DNA from: Paraburkholderia tropica | Lineage (GTDB): Bacteria; Pseudomonadota; Gammaproteobacteria; Burkholderiales; Burkholderiaceae | Reading direction: 5' to 3' | Assembly: GCF_914484835.1 (NCBI RefSeq) | Contig: NZ_CAJZAR010000046.1 | Location: 52,458-116,457, forward strand | Length of the DNA stretch: 64,000 nt | Shown here: positions 52,277 through 61,230 of the stretch, piece after piece | Position numbering within the stretch: the stretch's first letter is position 1 | Layout of the letters: every line of letters starts with the position of its first letter | Translations under genes and position numbers: made by a program | The notes under the pieces: generated by a model | Databases searched by the model: none | Seen by the model: the letters and a program-made list of their open reading frames with translations, nothing else | What the model was told of the DNA's origin: nothing

Positions 52277-52480
52277 ATGCAAAACGATCTGAACCAGCTC
52301 CACGACATCGCCACGAAACTGGTCAGCAGCCATCTGGCCGAATGGGGCGAATCGCTCCTGAACGCCACCGCCGGTCACGACGACAACAAGTACTTAGGCA
52401 TCCTGCACGCATTGCTGTCGGTGCGCAGCGCACTCGCGCCGTTTATCGGCGGCCAGCAACAGGACGCGAGTCATGGCTGA
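52277..52480 (+). CDS. Small helical protein, unknown
   Basis: A 67-residue, probably three-helix protein (MQNDLNQLHDIATKLVSSHL...). CGGAGAAACC stands before ATG 52277. It overlaps the next gene by eight bases, indicating coupled translation. No family is recognised. Confidence 0.65.
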   Translation: MQNDLNQLHDIATKLVSSHLAEWGESLLNATAGHDDNKYLGILHALLSVRSALAPFIGGQQQDASHG

Positions 52481-53174
52481 CGCCACGCTCAACCCGGCGT
52501 TGCGCCAGATCGCCGAGCAGTATCTGAACCGCTCGCTCGAAGCGCAGGAAGAAGCCACTTTGCTGCGGCTACAGCAAGGCTTCCAGGGCCGGTCAGCGAC
52601 GACGCCCGCGACGCAATCGCTCGACGCCGTCGAGCAGGCGCGCCGTCAGGTGCAGTCCGCCATCGGTCAGGGGCAGGCGCAGGCCACGTCCGGCATGCGC
52701 AACATTCTGGAGACGATCCAGGCAAGCTCCGCTCAGGCGCTCGACGTTCAGGAAAAGGAGGAGCAGGCCATTCTCGCGTTGCTGGAGAGTTGCAAGACGC
52801 TCTCCGATCTGCGCCCCGCGACGCTCAATCCAGACCTCGCGCAATTGCAGCCGGGCAACCAGCTCGCACTCACCCAGATCGCCGCGCATCTGGCTGGGCT
52901 TGCGAAGCAGGAAGTCGAGAATTGCTTCAACCAGCAATTCGGGCCGCTCGTCACGCAGTTGCAGGATTTGATCCAGCGGATCAATGCGCAGGAAGCGGCG
53001 AAGGCCGCGCAAGGGAACAACAGCGGCAACAACGGCAGTGCCGACGCAACGGCGAATAGCGCTGGAAATAACACTGCACACAGCGCGAACGACGCCGGCG
53101 CAGCCACGTCCCCCTCACACACCGAGCAGTCAGGTGGTGTTCACGAGCCGTCCGGCGGCTCGTCCATGCAGTAG
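52473..53174 (+). CDS. Coiled-coil protein with disordered tail, unknown
   Basis: A 233-residue protein. Residues about 1-175 are helical with many Gln, Ala and Glu and heptad-like spacing; the last 55 residues are a Gly/Asn/Ser/Thr-rich tail (NNSGNNGSADATANSAGN). There is no signal or membrane segment. It lies just before the three tandem reb genes. Such a protein could be an R-body assembly scaffold or a lysozyme partner; nothing in the sequence decides this. Confidence 0.65.
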   Translation: MADATLNPALRQIAEQYLNRSLEAQEEATLLRLQQGFQGRSATTPATQSLDAVEQARRQVQSAIGQGQAQATSGMRNILETIQASSAQALDVQEKEEQAILALLESCKTLSDLRPATLNPDLAQLQPGNQLALTQIAAHLAGLAKQEVENCFNQQFGPLVTQLQDLIQRINAQEAAKAAQGNNSGNNGSADATANSAGNNTAHSANDAGAATSPSHTEQSGGVHEPSGGSSMQ

Positions 53175-53244
53175 CACGGCGCGACATGCAGCGCTGCCGC
53201 CCGTCAGCGCCGTGCATCCACTCTTCAACCAAAGGAGCAACACC

Positions 53245-53568
53245 ATGTCTTTCCCGACCTCTGTCAACGACCAGATCACGGACGCCGTCACGCAATCGAA
53301 CGTCAAGGTGCTCGGCGAATCGCCCGCCATGGCCATCGGCTCGCTGTACCAGACGATGGCGCACTCGACGGGCATCCTGTTCGAGAATTCGGTCTCGGCG
53401 CAGCAGCAACAGAACACGCTCACGCAAGCCGCTTCGAACATGGGCGTCATGCAGATCTACAGCATGGACACGATGGCCGGCGCGGCGGGCACGGAGAAAG
53501 TCGCCCAGGGCGGCGTCGCCGATAACCTGACGAGCCTGCTCACCGTGTTGCAGTCGTTCCGCCGCTGA
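53245..53568 (+). CDS. rebB: RebB-family R-body protein, copy 1 of the triplet
   Basis: A 107-residue protein with the full RebB pattern: VNDQITDAVTQSNVKVLGESPAM, then YQTMAHSTGILFENSVSAQQQ, then GVMQIYSMDT and a C-terminal NLTSLLTVLQ helix. Length matches Caedibacter RebA/RebB (105-115 residues). The product is small, without charge clusters, and is expected to polymerise into ribbon. AAAGGAG stands nine bases before ATG 53245. It is about 85 percent identical by eye to the third copy. Confidence 0.95.
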   Translation: MSFPTSVNDQITDAVTQSNVKVLGESPAMAIGSLYQTMAHSTGILFENSVSAQQQQNTLTQAASNMGVMQIYSMDTMAGAAGTEKVAQGGVADNLTSLLTVLQSFRR

Positions 53569-53596
53569 TCGACCGCCTCGACACCGGAGCTGAACC

Positions 53597-53923
53597 ATGG
53601 CCTACAACACCTCTGTCAACGCGCAGATCACCGACGCCGTCACCCAGGCGAACGTCAACGTGCTCGCCCAGGCACCCGCGCTCGCGCTCGGCTCGCTGTT
53701 CCAGAGCCTCGCGCACTCGACCGGCATTCTGTACGAGAACACGGTCTCGGCGCAGCAGCAGCAAAACACGCTCGCGCAGGCGGGCGCGAACACGGGCGTC
53801 ATGCAGATCTACAGCGTCGACACGATGGCCGACGCTGCCAGCACCGAAAAGGTGAGTCAGGCCGGCGTTGCCGACAACCTGACCAGCCTGCTCGCCACGA
53901 TGCAGGCGTTCCAGAACCGCTGA
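53597..53923 (+). CDS. rebB: RebB-family R-body protein, copy 2 of the triplet
   Basis: A 108-residue protein with the same layout as copy 1 but more diverged: MAYNTSVNAQITDAVTQANVN, LFQSLAHSTGILYENTVSAQ, IYSVDTMADAAST. In Caedibacter the R-body needs more than one Reb protein, and a diverged member flanked by two near-identical ones fits a mixed ribbon. It begins 28 bp after copy 1. A GC hairpin (53930-53948) follows the stop. Confidence 0.95.
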   Translation: MAYNTSVNAQITDAVTQANVNVLAQAPALALGSLFQSLAHSTGILYENTVSAQQQQNTLAQAGANTGVMQIYSVDTMADAASTEKVSQAGVADNLTSLLATMQAFQNR

Positions 53924-53929
53924 AGCACT

Positions 53930-53948
53930 GTGCGCGCTGAGCGCGCAC
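53930..53948 (+). other. Intercistronic hairpin between reb copies 2 and 3
   Basis: GTGCGCGC (53930-53937) pairs perfectly with GCGCGCAC (53941-53948) over a three-base loop. It has no T run and may set message stability or the ratio of reb products. Confidence 0.6.
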
Positions 53949-53985
53949 TGCCGACGCTACGACGTTTTGTCAAAGGAGAACCCAG

Positions 53986-54312
53986 ATGAGCTTTCCGACT
54001 TCCGTGAATAACCAGATCACCGACGCCGTCACCCAATCGAACGTGAAGGTGCTCGGCGAAGCGCCCGCGATGGCGATGGGCTCGATCTACCAGACCATGG
54101 CGCACTCGACCGGCATTCTGTTCGAGAACGCGGTTTCGGCGCAGCAGCAACAGAACACGCTCGCGCAGGCTGCCGCGAATCAGGGCGTGATGCAGATCTA
54201 CAGCATGAACACGATGGCGGGCGCGGCCGCCACCGAGAAGGTCGCGCAGGGCGGTGTCGCCGACAACCTGACGAGCCTGCTCACCGTGCTGCAAAGCTTC
54301 CAGAATCGCTGA
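53986..54312 (+). CDS. rebB: RebB-family R-body protein, copy 3 of the triplet
   Basis: A 108-residue protein, nearly the same as copy 1 (shared MSFPTSVN, QITDAVTQSNVKVLGE, YQTMAHSTGILFEN, GVADNLTSLLTVLQSF). The near identity points to a recent duplication or gene conversion. AAAGGAGAA stands before ATG 53986. It is the last gene of the locus and is closed by a strong hairpin. Confidence 0.95.
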   Translation: MSFPTSVNNQITDAVTQSNVKVLGEAPAMAMGSIYQTMAHSTGILFENAVSAQQQQNTLAQAAANQGVMQIYSMNTMAGAAATEKVAQGGVADNLTSLLTVLQSFQNR

Positions 54313-54321
54313 GTTTCCCTC

Positions 54322-54360
54322 GTTCCGCGGTCGGCAACGTACTTGCGCCGACTGCGGAAC
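54322..54360 (+). terminator. Terminator-like hairpin closing the R-body locus
   Basis: Arms 54322-54335 and 54347-54360 pair over 14 bp with one G-U pair and an 11-base loop; the next base pair (C54321-G54361) extends it. No T run. It stands ten bases after the last reb stop and between convergent genes. Confidence 0.65.
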
Positions 54361-54406
54361 GTTGATCGCAGCCCTGCGTGCGTCGAGCGCACCAGGGCGC
54401 TTCGGC

Positions 54407-56758
54407 TTATACGTGCAACACGACTTCCCCGTCGCCCGCCGGCAACTGCACGACCACGCCCAGTTCTCCCGTTTGCGTCGCCAGTCCGCCCGCATCGCGC
54501 AACTCGGGCCATTGCCGCAGCGTCAACGGCAATGCACCATCTACGCCATTCGCGCCCTTTACGTCCTTCACGCCCGCATAGCGCACGCTCAACGATGAGC
54601 CCTGCCGCGTCACGCTCACCTGCGTCACGCTCGCGCCGCGCTCGTCGCGCAGCGTTGCAGTCGCGCTCGCGCCATCGGCCAGTTCGAACAGATGCAGTTC
54701 GCTGCGCGACGCGTAGTCGTAATCCGGGCGCTGATTTTCAGTCCCGATCGCCAGCAGCGTGTTCGGCCGCACGTACACCGGCAGGCTCGTGAAGCCGTGC
54801 CGCTCGCGCAACCACCTGCCGCCCTCGACGGCCTTGCCCGTGAACAGATGCGTCCAGCGCCCCTCGGGCAGCCAAAAGTCCACGTCGCCGATTGCGTTGA
54901 ACACCGGCGCGACCAGCAGCGCATCGCCGAGCAGATACTGCCGGTCCAGATGATCGCAGGCCGGATCGTCGGGAAACTCCAGCAGCATCGCGCGCAGCAT
55001 CGGCGTGCCGTGCTCGACCGCCTGCTGTGCGGCGTCGAACAGATACGGCATCAGACGTGATTTCCATTCGGTGAAATGGCGCACCACGTCCACGGCTTCG
55101 TCGTCGAACAGCCATGGAACGCGATACGACTTGCTGCCATGCAGACGGCTATGGCTCGACAGCAGCCCTAACGCGCACCAGCGTTTATAGACGTCGGCGG
55201 GCGCGGTGTGCTCGAAGCCGCCGATATCGTGACTCCAGAAGCCGAAGCCGCTCAATCCGAGCGACAGCCCGCCACGCAGCGTTTCGGCCATCGATTCATA
55301 GGTCGCGCTGCAATCGCCGCCCCAATGCACGGGCAATTGCTGGCTGCCCACGGTTCCCGAGCGCGCGAACACCACGGCCTCGCCTTCGCCGCGCACTTCG
55401 CGCAGCACGTCGAACACCACCTTGTTGTAAAGGTAGCTGTAGTAGTTGTGCATCTTCTGCGGATCGGAGCCGTCGTGATACGCCACGTCGGTCGGAATGC
55501 GCTCGCCGAAATCCGTCTTGAAGCAGTCGACGCCCATTTCCAGCAAGCGCCGCAAATGCCCCGCGTACCACTGCGCCGCCTCGGGATTCGTGAAGTCGAC
55601 GATACCCTGACCCGGCTGCCAGCGGTCCCACTGCCACACATCACCGTTAGGTTTCCGAAGCAAATATCCTTTCTCCATCCCTTCGGCGAATAGCGGCGAC
55701 GGCTGCGCGATATACGGATTGATCCACACACAGATTTTCAGCCCGCGCGCCTTGAGCCGCGCAAGCATGCCCTGCGGGTCCGGGAAGGTTTCGCGGTTCC
55801 ACTCGAAATCGCACCAGTGGAAAGCCTTCATCCAGAAGCAGTCGAAATGAAACACGTGCAGCGGAATGCCGCGCTCGGCCATGCCGTCGATGAAGTGATT
55901 GACCGTCGCTTCATCGTAATTCGTCGTGAACGACGTCGTGAGCCAGAGACCGAACGACCAGGCGGGCGGCAGCGCGGGACGTCCGGTGAGCCGGGTAAAG
56001 CGGTCCAGCACGGCCTTCGGCGTCGGGCCGTCGATCACGTAGTATTCGAGCCGCTCGCCCGCCACGCTGAACTGCACCTTCGCGACCTTCTCGCTGGCGA
56101 CTTCGAACGACACGTTCTCCGGGTGATTGACCAGCACGCCATAGCCGCGATTGGTCAGATAAAACGGCACGTTCTTGTACGCCTGTTCGGTGCCGGTGCC
56201 GCCGTCGCGGTTCCAGCTCTCGACCACCTGCCCATTCTTCACGAACGCGGTAAAGCGTTCGCCGAGCCCATAAACGTTCTCGCCGACGCCCAGATCGAGC
56301 CGCTCGAAAATGAAAGCCGCGCCCTGCTGACTCGCATCGTGCACCTGCCCGCTCGCGCGAAAGCCGCTGCCCGTGATGCGCTCGCCGTCGCGCAGGAAAT
56401 CCACCGACCAGTCGCCCGACTTGACGATGCGCACCGTGAGCGAGCCACTGGTGAGGCTCGCGGCGTCCTCGGTGTTCGTGGTGACGATTTGCGTCGGCGC
56501 ACGCTCGAGCGTGAAGTGCGGACCGCGATCGCGCACGCCGGAGAAGTGCTCGACGCGCACACCGATCACGCCGCTTTGCGGCGAGAAGAACCGCCACGTG
56601 AACAGCCCCGTATCGAGCTGGCGCTCGCGGCTCGACACATCGCGCGGCGCGACGTGCACGAGCAATTCGTCGCCGACGATCTCCACGCTGTGCGGCGAGG
56701 CTGCGTAAGTCACGCCCAGCCCTTCGCGGATCAACCAGTTTCCGTCGCTGATTTTCAT
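54407..56758 (-). CDS. yicI: Alpha-xylosidase (GH31, YicI type)
   Basis: A 783-residue glycoside hydrolase. The nucleophile Asp416 is in KTDFGER and the acid/base Asp482 in [10 protein letters not shown]; both positions equal those of E. coli YicI. The N-terminal beta domain, the (beta/alpha)8 barrel (about 265-590) and C-terminal beta domains are all present. The enzyme frees xylose from alpha-xylosides such as isoprimeverose. There is no signal peptide, so it acts in the cytosol after uptake by the ABC transporter upstream. It is the last gene of the operon. Confidence 0.94.
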   Translation of the reverse strand: MKISDGNWLIREGLGVTYAASPHSVEIVGDELLVHVAPRDVSSRERQLDTGLFTWRFFSPQSGVIGVRVEHFSGVRDRGPHFTLERAPTQIVTTNTEDAASLTSGSLTVRIVKSGDWSVDFLRDGERITGSGFRASGQVHDASQQGAAFIFERLDLGVGENVYGLGERFTAFVKNGQVVESWNRDGGTGTEQAYKNVPFYLTNRGYGVLVNHPENVSFEVASEKVAKVQFSVAGERLEYYVIDGPTPKAVLDRFTRLTGRPALPPAWSFGLWLTTSFTTNYDEATVNHFIDGMAERGIPLHVFHFDCFWMKAFHWCDFEWNRETFPDPQGMLARLKARGLKICVWINPYIAQPSPLFAEGMEKGYLLRKPNGDVWQWDRWQPGQGIVDFTNPEAAQWYAGHLRRLLEMGVDCFKTDFGERIPTDVAYHDGSDPQKMHNYYSYLYNKVVFDVLREVRGEGEAVVFARSGTVGSQQLPVHWGGDCSATYESMAETLRGGLSLGLSGFGFWSHDIGGFEHTAPADVYKRWCALGLLSSHSRLHGSKSYRVPWLFDDEAVDVVRHFTEWKSRLMPYLFDAAQQAVEHGTPMLRAMLLEFPDDPACDHLDRQYLLGDALLVAPVFNAIGDVDFWLPEGRWTHLFTGKAVEGGRWLRERHGFTSLPVYVRPNTLLAIGTENQRPDYDYASRSELHLFELADGASATATLRDERGASVTQVSVTRQGSSLSVRYAGVKDVKGANGVDGALPLTLRQWPELRDAGGLATQTGELGVVVQLPAGDGEVVLHV

Positions 56759-56812
56759 TTAGATGTGCTCAATGCTGATTGAACGTGAATGTCCATGCCA
56801 ACCGGCACGCGC

Positions 56813-57877
56813 TCACAGCGCGCGCTCGGTCTTCCTGTCGAAAACGTGAATGTGCTCGCTCGCCATGTCGAGCCCGATCGCCTCGCCGCTGCGCAACGTG
56901 CACGGGCCGGACTGCGCGATCATCAACGGCGCGTCAACGCCATCGACCTTCACGGCGATGAAGTTCATCGATCCCGTGCTTTCCACGGTGTCGATCACGC
57001 CGCGCACGCCGTGCGCCTCGCGATGCAGCTGTAGATGCTCGGGACGCAGGCCGATCCAGACCTCGGTGCCCGCTGGCAGCGCGCGGCCGAGATCGAGACT
57101 TTGCGCGCCGCCAAAACGCGCGCTGCGTCCATCCGGACCAATGACCGCTTCGACGAAATTCATCGAAGGCGAGCCGATAAAACCCGCCACGAAACGATTG
57201 GCCGGCTGCCGATACAGCGTGAGCGGCGCGCCCTGCTGCTCGACTTCTCCGGCGCGCATCACGACGACGTGATCAGCCATCGTCATCGCTTCGATCTGGT
57301 CGTGCGTGACGTACACCGACGTCGCGCCCAGGCGTTGATGCAGCTTGCGGATCTCCGTGCGCATGTGCACACGCAGCGCCGCGTCGAGATTCGACAGCGG
57401 TTCGTCGAATAAAAATACCTTCGGATTCCGTACAATTGCACGACCCATCGCCACGCGCTGACGCTGGCCGCCGGAAAGCTGGCGCGGCATGCGCGTGAGC
57501 AGATGGTCGAGCCCGAGCGTGCGCGCGACGCCGTCGATACTCTCGCGGATGACTTGCGGCGCCGCGCGCCGCAGCCGCATCGAGTACGACATGTTCCGCT
57601 CGATATTCATATGCGGATAAAGCGCGTAGCTCTGAAACACCATCGCGACATCGCGCTTGCGCGGCGGCACGTCGTTCACGACCTTGCCGTCGATGCGCAG
57701 CGTGCCGCCCGTGATCGGCTCCAGTCCCGCAATGGTGCGCAGCAAGGTGGACTTGCCGCAACCCGACGGTCCGACCAGCGCGACGAAACACCCCTCGGGC
57801 ACGCTGATATCGATGTCCTTCAAAATCTGCACGGCTCCGTAGCTTTTGCTCAGGCGCTCGATCTGTATGCGATCCAC
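56813..57877 (-). CDS. Sugar ABC transporter ATPase (MalK/UgpC/MsmK type)
   Basis: A 354-residue ATPase. Walker A is GPSGCGKST, the signature is LSGGQRQR, Walker B is VFLFDEPLSNLD, and the His switch is in YVTHDQ. A C-terminal regulatory TOBE domain (about 240-350) is present, as in CUT1 sugar transporters. It serves the two permeases encoded just upstream and lies between them and the alpha-xylosidase gene. Confidence 0.94.
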   Translation of the reverse strand: MDRIQIERLSKSYGAVQILKDIDISVPEGCFVALVGPSGCGKSTLLRTIAGLEPITGGTLRIDGKVVNDVPPRKRDVAMVFQSYALYPHMNIERNMSYSMRLRRAAPQVIRESIDGVARTLGLDHLLTRMPRQLSGGQRQRVAMGRAIVRNPKVFLFDEPLSNLDAALRVHMRTEIRKLHQRLGATSVYVTHDQIEAMTMADHVVVMRAGEVEQQGAPLTLYRQPANRFVAGFIGSPSMNFVEAVIGPDGRSARFGGAQSLDLGRALPAGTEVWIGLRPEHLQLHREAHGVRGVIDTVESTGSMNFIAVKVDGVDAPLMIAQSGPCTLRSGEAIGLDMASEHIHVFDRKTERAL

Positions 57878-57895
57878 TGCGATTCTCCGTATGCG

Positions 57896-58708
57896 TTACT
57901 TGAGCGCGCCGGCGGTGAGCCCGGCGACGATCCTGCGTTGCAGCAGCATGAAAGCCACGAGGATGGGCGTGACGAAAATAGCCGAGTACGTCATGATGCC
58001 GATCCAGTCGACCTTGGTCGCGCCGACGAAGGCCGAGAGCCCCACGGTCGCGGTCTGATAGCGGTCGTCGAGGATCAGCGAGCGGGCGTACACGTACTCG
58101 CCGAACGACTGCAAAAACACGAGAATCGCCGAGACGAGAATGCCGTTGACCGCGAGCGGCAGGATCACGCCGAAGAACGCGCGCGCGGGCGACGCACCAT
58201 CGACGAGCGCCGCGTCGCGCAGTTCGCGCGGCACCTGCACGAAGCTCGGGCGACACAGCACGATATAGAACGGCAGCGTCTTGGTGATCTGCGCGAGCAC
58301 CACGGCAAGGCGCGGCGTGTCGAGCAGGCCGAGGCTCTTGAACGCCGTGAAGATGGGCGTAACCATCAGGCTCGACGGCAGCGCCTGCAACACGAGCACG
58401 GCGAAAATCGCGAAGCTGGTCCAGCGGTTCTGCACGAAGGCGAGCGCATAGGCCGCGCCAGTTCCGACGAACACCGTGACGGCCACGGTGCCGCACGCGG
58501 TCACGAGCGAGTTCCAGAGGAAGTTGCCCATGTGGCTCTCGCTGAACACCTGCCACACGTGCGATTGCCAATGCTGCGGCCAGAACGTGGGCGGATACTG
58601 GAACATCTCGCTCGCGTTCTTGAACGCCGTGATGTACATCCAGTACAGCGGAAACAAATAGACCACGGTGACAGACAGCGCGATGAAAAACAGCACGTAG
58701 CGCTTCAT
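57896..58708 (-). CDS. Sugar ABC transporter permease (MalG type)
   Basis: A 270-residue inner membrane protein with six helices. The ATPase-contact EAA loop appears as ELRDAALVDGASPARAFFGVILPL. It starts one base after the stop of the first permease gene (58710), so the two are coupled. It belongs to the CUT1 family that carries di- and oligosaccharides. Confidence 0.93.
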   Translation of the reverse strand: MKRYVLFFIALSVTVVYLFPLYWMYITAFKNASEMFQYPPTFWPQHWQSHVWQVFSESHMGNFLWNSLVTACGTVAVTVFVGTGAAYALAFVQNRWTSFAIFAVLVLQALPSSLMVTPIFTAFKSLGLLDTPRLAVVLAQITKTLPFYIVLCRPSFVQVPRELRDAALVDGASPARAFFGVILPLAVNGILVSAILVFLQSFGEYVYARSLILDDRYQTATVGLSAFVGATKVDWIGIMTYSAIFVTPILVAFMLLQRRIVAGLTAGALK

Positions 58709-58709
58709 G

Positions 58710-59648
58710 TCAGACCATCCTTTCGTTGCGCGTCGAGCGCACGTAGATCACCGCAACGACCAGCACGAGCAGCAGCATCACCGTGGCGACCGCCGAACCC
58801 GCCGACACCTCGAAGGTCTGCAACGAAAGCTGCCACGACCAGTACTGCGCGACCAGCGACGAATTGGCCGGGCCGCCCTGGGTGAGCGCCGCGATCAGAT
58901 CGAATTGCTGCATCGTCATGATGGCGCCCAGCGCGATCACGGCGCCGAGCGTCGCCTTCATCATCGGCAAGGTGATACCGGTGAAGCGTTGCAGCGCGTT
59001 CGCACCATCGAGTTCGGCGGCTTCGTAAAGGTCCTTCGGAATGGCCGCGAGTCCGACCGACAGCAGCAGCATGTTGAACGGCACGCCGAGCCACACGTTC
59101 GCCGCGATCACGGCGTAGAGCGACCAATGCGGATCGGAGAGCCAGAATATTTTCTCGTCCAGCACATGCAGTTGCATCAGCACGTGATTGAGCACGCCGT
59201 AATCGCCCGCAAAAATCAACTTCCAGATCACGCCCACCACGAGGCCCGGCATGATCCAGCCCGCGAGAAACAGACCGCGCATCAAGCTCGCGAACGGAAA
59301 ATCCTGCGCGAACAGCAACGCGAGCGCGAAGCCGATCAGCACCTGAAACAAGAGCGAAAGCCCGACGAACAGCACCGTATTCACGATCACCTGATGCATT
59401 TCCGGGCGGCTGAACACGTCGCGGTAATTCGCGAGTCCGACGAACGGACGCAGCAGCGTGGCCGGCTCCATCAGATCGACTTGCTGGAACGAGAGCACGA
59501 TGTTGTAGACGAGCGGCAGCCCGGCAAACACCAGCAGATACAGCAGCGCGAACACGGCCAGCGAAATCTCGAAGGCATGGGCGCGCGGAAAGCGGCGCAG
59601 CAGGCCCGAAGCCGGCGCGCGCGGAGCACGGCGCAAGAGTGTGTTCAT
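58710..59648 (-). CDS. Sugar ABC transporter permease (MalF type)
   Basis: A 312-residue inner membrane protein with six or seven helices. The EAA loop is DLYEAAELDGANALQRFTGITLP. It forms the channel with the MalG-type partner. The N-terminus is Arg/Pro-rich before the first helix. It follows the binding-protein gene by 86 bp. Confidence 0.93.
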   Translation of the reverse strand: MNTLLRRAPRAPASGLLRRFPRAHAFEISLAVFALLYLLVFAGLPLVYNIVLSFQQVDLMEPATLLRPFVGLANYRDVFSRPEMHQVIVNTVLFVGLSLLFQVLIGFALALLFAQDFPFASLMRGLFLAGWIMPGLVVGVIWKLIFAGDYGVLNHVLMQLHVLDEKIFWLSDPHWSLYAVIAANVWLGVPFNMLLLSVGLAAIPKDLYEAAELDGANALQRFTGITLPMMKATLGAVIALGAIMTMQQFDLIAALTQGGPANSSLVAQYWSWQLSLQTFEVSAGSAVATVMLLLVLVVAVIYVRSTRNERMV

Positions 59649-59734
59649 GGCGTTGATCGCTCAAAGGCGGCGCGTCGGACGAAGGACGATGGGCGTCCTC
59701 CGGCCAACGGCTTGCAGACTTTATTTCGGATGAC

Positions 59735-60946
59735 TTACTTAAGCGAGGCTTGAACGGCTTGTGCGTCGGCGTTCATGGCCTGCTGCGGCGTCGCCTGGTG
59801 CGTCAGCACGGACTGAACCGCATCGGAAATCGACTTCGAGATTTTCGGCCATTGCGGATTCGGTCCACGCGGGCGCGCGTACTGCATCTGCTCGTTGAAG
59901 ACCTGATAGGCCTGCGGCCACTTCGGATTCGGCGTGTTGGTGTCGCGCGAAGGCGGCAGCATGCCGAAGTCGTTCCAGTTGCGCCCGCGCTGCGCGTACA
60001 TGTATTCGAGGAACTGGAACGCCGTGGCCGGATCCTTCGCGCCGCGCAGGATCGCGTGATTCTGCTCGCCGAGCGCCGACGCGCGCGGACCGCCCGCCTT
60101 CTCGGCCGGCAGCAGCGCCACGCCCCACTTGAACTTCGCGCCCTTGTCGACCGCGCCCAGTTCCCACGGGCCGTCGATGTCCATCGCGGCGTTGCCGTTG
60201 ATGAACGTGGCCGCCGCCTCCGACTGGCTATGCGTGAGCGTGTCCGGCGACGCCACCTTGCTGTCCAGCAGCTTCTGCCAGAACGCGACCGCGCGCACCG
60301 CGCCCGGATCGCTCATGCGGTCCCAGTCGGCACCCGCGGCCTGCACGAACGGCAGGAACTGGAACACGCCCTCTTCCGTGTTGATCGCGGAAAACGCGAG
60401 ACCGTACACGCCTTTTTTCGCGTCGGTCAGCTTCTGCGCATCGGTGTAAAGCTCGTCCCAGGTTTGCGGCGGATGCTCGGGATCGAGCCCGGCGGCCTTG
60501 AACATGTCCTTGTTGTAGTAGAGCGCGAGCGTGTTCGTGCCGCGCGGAATCGCATAGATCTTGCCGTTCCAGCTCGCGTTTTTAAGGGGTCCGGGGAAGA
60601 TCTGCTTCGCGTCGATGACCTTCGACTTCGCGAGGTACGGACCGAGATCGAGCAGCGCATTCTTCGAAGCGAACATCGCCGTGTTCGGGTTGTCGATCGG
60701 CACGACGTCCGGCATGTTGCCCGACATCACGGCGCGCATGGTTTCGTCGTTGAGCGCAGCGAAGCCCACCTTGCGGATCTGCACGTGAACGTCCGGGTGC
60801 AGCTTCGCGAACTCCTGCGCCATTTTCGCGGTGTAGTCGTCGGGCTCGTCGACGGCCCAGACCGACAGCGACGCCGCGTGCAGCGGCGCGCAGGAAAGCG
60901 ACAATGCCAAACCGATCGCCGCCGAGGCGGCCAGTAGCTTCTTCAT
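59735..60946 (-). CDS. Sugar ABC transporter substrate-binding protein
   Basis: A 403-residue CUT1-type binding protein from ATG 60946 with CGGAGA before it. The signal peptide covers about 1-24 (LHA-AS). The mature part has the MalE-like pattern: LSVWAVDEPDDYTAKMAQEF, the GKIYAIPRGTNTLALYYNKDMF segment and the IDGPWELGA segment. By its operon with an alpha-xylosidase the ligand is probably a xyloglucan fragment or a related alpha-xyloside; this is inferred. It is the first gene of the transport operon. Confidence 0.93.
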   Translation of the reverse strand: MKKLLAASAAIGLALSLSCAPLHAASLSVWAVDEPDDYTAKMAQEFAKLHPDVHVQIRKVGFAALNDETMRAVMSGNMPDVVPIDNPNTAMFASKNALLDLGPYLAKSKVIDAKQIFPGPLKNASWNGKIYAIPRGTNTLALYYNKDMFKAAGLDPEHPPQTWDELYTDAQKLTDAKKGVYGLAFSAINTEEGVFQFLPFVQAAGADWDRMSDPGAVRAVAFWQKLLDSKVASPDTLTHSQSEAAATFINGNAAMDIDGPWELGAVDKGAKFKWGVALLPAEKAGGPRASALGEQNHAILRGAKDPATAFQFLEYMYAQRGRNWNDFGMLPPSRDTNTPNPKWPQAYQVFNEQMQYARPRGPNPQWPKISKSISDAVQSVLTHQATPQQAMNADAQAVQASLK

Positions 60947-61068
60947 GCTGTCTCCGTTTTCGCGCGTCTGAATCGCGCTGTGTTCGAGGCTCTTTCCGGT
61001 TCTGTGCGGGAGCCGTCTCGTTCGGCCGGCCTGGCCGTGCATGCGTCTTGCTGCGGTATTCGTGCTGC

Positions 61069-61092
61069 GTTCCCGGAAACGTTTCCGGGAAC
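61069..61092. promoter_or_regulatory. 24-bp perfect palindrome, LacI-type operator
   Basis: The half-site GTTCCCGGAAAC (61069-61080) is followed directly by its exact reverse complement (61081-61092), with a central CG as in most LacI-family operators. It is 122 bp upstream of the binding-protein start and 138 bp downstream of the stop of the LacI-type regulator gene. Confidence 0.85.
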
Positions 61093-61230
61093 AGGCAGAT
61101 AGTTGCGTCTGGGCCCGACGCTGTCAAGCTGGCTGCGAAAATCGCAAAGGCGAATCGCGGAAAAAACAATGTCGATGATGCGCGATGACTCGGTGCGAAA
61201 GCGAGCCGCGCGAAGGTGCGATGAAGCGGC

